Shown: in pieces, positions 60,666-64,000 of the stretch | Layout of the letters: every line of letters starts with the position of its first letter | How positions within the stretch are numbered: position 1 is the first letter of the stretch | From: Myrica gale | Lineage: Eukaryota; Streptophyta; Magnoliopsida; Fagales; Myricaceae | Assembly: GCA_963930655.1 (NCBI GenBank) | Contig: OZ005609.1 | Span: 12,382,501 to 12,446,500, forward strand | Length of the DNA: 64,000 bases | Direction: 5' to 3' | Program-made: the position numbers and the translations under genes | The notes under the pieces: generated by a model | Seen by the model: only the letters and a program-made list of their open reading frames with translations | Told to the model about the DNA's origin: nothing | Databases searched by the model: none

Positions 60666-61424
60666 GCGGGAGTGGGTTTATGGAGAATCTAGGAGTGTTG
60701 GTGGAGACGGAAGAGTTTGGACATCGAGGTGGCACAGAGTCCGACTGCCATGGAGTACTTGGGCCTAGGGCTGTGCAAGAAACGCCCGATCAGGTTCTAA
60801 CCCGTCTCGACCCGATCGGGTCGGATGGGATCGAATCCGGATTCGGATTCGGATATTTTGTGTATAAAAATCAGACTTTCGGGTCGGAGTCGGATAGTCC
60901 GATTTAAATCCGGTTTCGACCCGACCCGACCTGATAGGCAGAACTGCTGAAACGCGCGTATTGGCCTTAGTGAAACGCGTGTTTCAGCCTTACCCCTCCC
61001 CTTTAGTTCCCATTCGGCGTGGGCTTCGCGATTTCAGACCTCATTTGCCATTTCCTCTTAAAAACCACACGCCCCTTCGAAAAACCCTAACCTAACCGTG
61101 AGCCCTCAATCGTCGCCGACCCGCCCTCAGTCACCGCACCCCCCGGCCCTCAGTCGCCAGTCACTGCAAGGCTGCACCCCCCGACCCTCAATCGACAGTC
61201 GCTGCAACCCCCCGGCCCTCAGTAACCGCACCCCCTGTCCCTCGGTCACCGCACCCCGGCCCTCAGTCACCAGTCACCGAGTCTCCAGATCTCTCTCTGT
61301 CAGTCTCTCTCTCTCATATGATATATTGCCCTAGCCCTAGGTTTATTGCTGCTTACTGTTGATGAGTAGATTGCAGATCTAACTTTCCTGAAGAGCTGTA
61401 GCTAAAAGACAAGGTAAACAATTT

Positions 61425-61442
61425 GTTTGTTTGTTTGTTTGC
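61425..61442. repeat. TTTG microsatellite
   Basis: Repeated TTTG units, which recur with a GTTGTTGGGTC phrase at about 61470 and 61535. Confidence 0.85.
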
Positions 61443-61909
61443 TGTTGATGCCTTATTTATTTTTGTTTGTTTGTTGTTGGGTCGATTAAGGCATGCACGA
61501 TGCATATAATCAGTTTGTATTTTTGTTTGTTTGTTGTTGGGTCTATACCAGTAGTTTGTTGTCGGGTCTATACCAGTAGTTAGTTTATTCACTAACTTTG
61601 CTGAACTGATTTCTTTGTTCATTTTTGTATGCTGCTTGATATGTTCAACTATAACAGCAAACATTATTTGTTAATTAATTATGAATTCTGATTTGAAGTT
61701 ATTGTAGATATTGTGCTACTTGTGTAACTGTGTTGCTGTTGGAGTGTTGTTGTTCTTCGCTGGTAACTTGCTCAGGTAAGTGTATATTTTGCCATTATGC
61801 ACCCTATATTTCAAAAATTATAATATTTTACCTATGGAGATTGGAGGTCAGGGCTTGATGAATTGGTTTGTTGGTTCTGTTGTGTTGTTGGTGATTGGAG
61901 ATTGAAGTG

Positions 61910-62315
61910 CTGATTTAGTTTATGAATTGATTGCTAAAAAATATATGCATTGATTGCTGAAAAATATATGCCTTGATTGCTGAAAAATGTTAATTGGAAT
62001 GTATGCATTGGTTGCTGAAAAATATATGCATTGATTGTATGAATTGGTTGCTGAAAAATATTAATTGGAATGTATGAATTGGTTGCTAAGAAATATATCA
62101 ATTGGTTGCTGAAAATATATGCATTGATTGCTGAAAAATATTAATTGGAATGTATGCATTGGTTGCTGAAAAATATATGCATTGATTGCTGAAAAATATT
62201 AATTGGAATGTATGAATTGGTTGCTGAGATATATATGAATTGGTTGCTGCAAAATATTAATTGGAATGTATGAATTGGTTGCTGAGAAATATATGAATTG
62301 GTTGCTAAATTGGGT
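61910..62315. repeat. Minisatellite in the transposon leader intron
   Basis: Many variants of a 20-60 bp unit built from GAATTGGTTGCTGAAAAATA, TATGCATTGATTGC and TTAATTGGAATGTATG. Confidence 0.88.
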
Positions 62316-62335
62316 TGTGTAATTGATCAGATATC

Positions 62336-64000
62336 ATGGAACAAATGAATTTTGATGATTTGGGTACCCTACTAGTGGTACTCCTGAAAGGGGTAGCACC
62401 CCTGACACTCCTATGTTTCCCGACTCTCTCGTTATTGAGCTTGATGTAGAGGTAGAGGGACCTTCTAGTACTCAACCAGCTCGTGGTGGCCGATCACCGT
62501 TGCCTAGAAGGCAGTCCAATAGATCTAAGGCATAGGATCATTTCACAAGATTACCTATTGGTGGTGGTAAACTGCCGAAGTGTACATGTAACTATTATGG
62601 ACAGAGTTTTAATTGTCACTCTAAGTTACAAGGCACTTCATCTTTATTCAATCATCTAGCTAGCTGTTCTAAGTATCATTATATCAAGGGGAAGACAGAC
62701 AAGAGGCAATCTCATTTGAGCTTTGAGTCTAAGAATAATGGTGAGAGTAAAGATATTATATTGACCAAGTACAGTGAAAAAAAAATTAGTGCTTCCCTTG
62801 CTAAGATGGTTGTGGTAGATGAGTTGCCTTTCTTGATTGTAGAAGGTCTTGGATTTAGGGAATTTGTAGGGACTCTTGAGCCTAAGTTTCCTATGCCCTC
62901 TCGCTATATAGTGATGAGGGATGTTACAAAGCTCTTCTTAAGGGAGAAAGAGGAGTTGAAGATGATGTTTTTGACTTCAGGGCAGAGGGTTTGTTTAACC
63001 ACTGATACGTGGACTTTGATCCAAAATATCAATTACATGTGTGTTACTAGACATTTCATTGATAGTAATTGGAAGATGCACAAAAGAATCCTAGCATTTT
63101 GTAAGATTCAAGATCACATGGGGGCACCATTGGGAGAGAATTGGAGGAGTGTATGCTTGAATGAGAAATCTCAAAATTTCTTACTATCACTGTTGACAAT
63201 GCTAGTGCCAACGATAGTGTCATTGATTGGTTGAAGAAAAGAACCTTGACTAATGATCAAACTATTTGTGGCCATGAATTTATTCACATGAGGTGTAGTG
63301 CACACATATTGAATCTTATTGTGAATGAGGGGTTGAAAGAACTTGATGAGTCTGTCATTAAAGTTTGAAACTTGGTAAAGTATGTGAAGTCTTCTCCTGC
63401 TAGGTTAACAAAGTTTAGAACTTGTGTGGAGAAGAAAAAAATCCAGTGTGGTTTATCTCTATGTCTTGATGTTCCCACGAGATGGAACTCTACTTACCTC
63501 ATGTTGAATGTTGCTGAAAAATATCAGAGAGCTTTTGAGCTATTGCAGGAGGATGATGGGCCAATATATAATTATTTGAATGAGAATGGGCCAAGAAGGC
63601 GAGGATTGGGTGCTTCTGATGATGATGATTGGGATAGAGTTATAACTTTTGTGAGATTTTTGCAAATTTTCTATGATGTTACAATGCGTCTTTCTGGTTC
63701 AATGTATGTCACTTCTAATTTGCATTTTCAAGAAGTCTCTTACATTCATACTCACTTGATGGCATATTGTGATAGTCATGATGATTTGTTGAGTGTCATG
63801 GCTTTGAGAATGAAGTTGAAGTATGAAAAATATTGGGGGGATGTTGAAAAGATCAATAGACTCTTATTTGTGGCTGTTATCCTTGATCCACGTTACAAGA
63901 TTGTCACTCTAGAATTTTGGTTCAAGAAGGTTATGGGTTTTGAGGAAGGGGGAAAATTTATTGAGATCTTGAAAGTGGATGGCGAGCGATTGTATAGGCA
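62336..64000 (+). pseudogene. hAT transposase with BED zinc finger, RICESLEEPER type, partial
   Basis: The BED finger is CTCNYYGQSFNCHSKLQGTS then SLFNHLASC. Transposase blocks follow: GQRVCLTTDTWTLIQNINYM with the catalytic Asp, ITVDNASANDSVIDWL, CSAHILNLIVNEGLKEL, DVPTRWNSTYLML and LLFVAVILDPRYKIV. Two in-frame stops are present: TAG at 62533-62535, where the family has Trp before DHF, and TGA at 63366-63368. The frame also shifts soon after the ATG at 62336 and again near 63165. The copy is therefore decayed. The hAT dimerisation domain would lie beyond the window. Confidence 0.88.

Larger units (their letters stand above)
60766..64000 (+). mobile_element. RICESLEEPER-type hAT transposon, 5' part
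   Basis: The left end TAGGGCTGTGCAAGAAACG is hAT-like, followed by subterminal CCCGA/CGGGT repeats. A leader (about 60940-61775), a leader intron (GTAAGTG donor at 61776, acceptor near 62330) and a BED-finger hAT transposase follow, running off the right edge. The left flank CTTGGGCC (60758-60765) would be the 8-bp target duplication. Its partner lies outside the window. Confidence 0.82.

Overview
The window is nuclear DNA of a flowering plant, most likely a eudicot. The evidence is spliced genes for plant-specific families (a CRIB-type ROP GTPase-activating protein, a class III peroxidase, a plant NPL4), plant-type retrotransposons, AT-rich intergenic DNA, and intron-bearing genes separated by many kilobases of repeats. 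I saw no organellar, bacterial or CRISPR features and no tRNA or rRNA genes.

Four host genes can be modelled with clean splice junctions. (1) The first three exons of the cohesin subunit SCC3, minus strand, running off the left edge. (2) NPL4, minus strand, 26910-29780, two exons, 410 residues. (3) A class III peroxidase, minus strand, 32377-34042, four exons, 327 residues. (4) A ROP-GAP with CRIB and RhoGAP domains, plus strand, 55282-57818, four exons, 470 residues. They look functionally unrelated.

Broken host gene copies lie between them: an intron-retaining eIF2-alpha fragment and an intronless PRP6/STA1 fragment side by side (42.9-45.0 kb), an NAC-domain gene cut by a hAT terminus (48.8-49.4 kb), and a cluster of short pieces of three further genes (CDC48 N domain, hydroxyphenylpyruvate reductase, beta-carotene hydroxylase) at 59.5-60.7 kb, right against a hAT transposon end.

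Mobile DNA dominates. 1.67-25 kb is an almost continuous retroelement block: a 2.3-kb solo LTR inside a Harbinger-like element, a 5.4-kb Ty3/gypsy element with a perfect 5-bp target duplication, a 3'-truncated Ty1/copia element, a young 7.1-kb chromovirus with 1150-bp LTRs and a perfect 5-bp target duplication, and a probable solo LTR of a related family. All are degraded except the chromovirus, which is young but also interrupted. From 25 kb rightwards, DNA transposons prevail: fragments of a TTF-type hAT, a 2.4-kb hAT with a perfect 8-bp target duplication, two Mutator-like foldback MITEs with perfect 9-bp target duplications, CACTA-like subterminal repeat arrays, and a RICESLEEPER-type hAT running off the right edge.

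I found no convincing new biological system. The most unusual items are the host gene-fragment mosaic at 59-60.8 kb, the chromovirus reading frame that continues about 520 bp into its own 3' LTR, the duplicated NPL4 intron segment, and a tandem array of about 117 bp that stays open in one frame.
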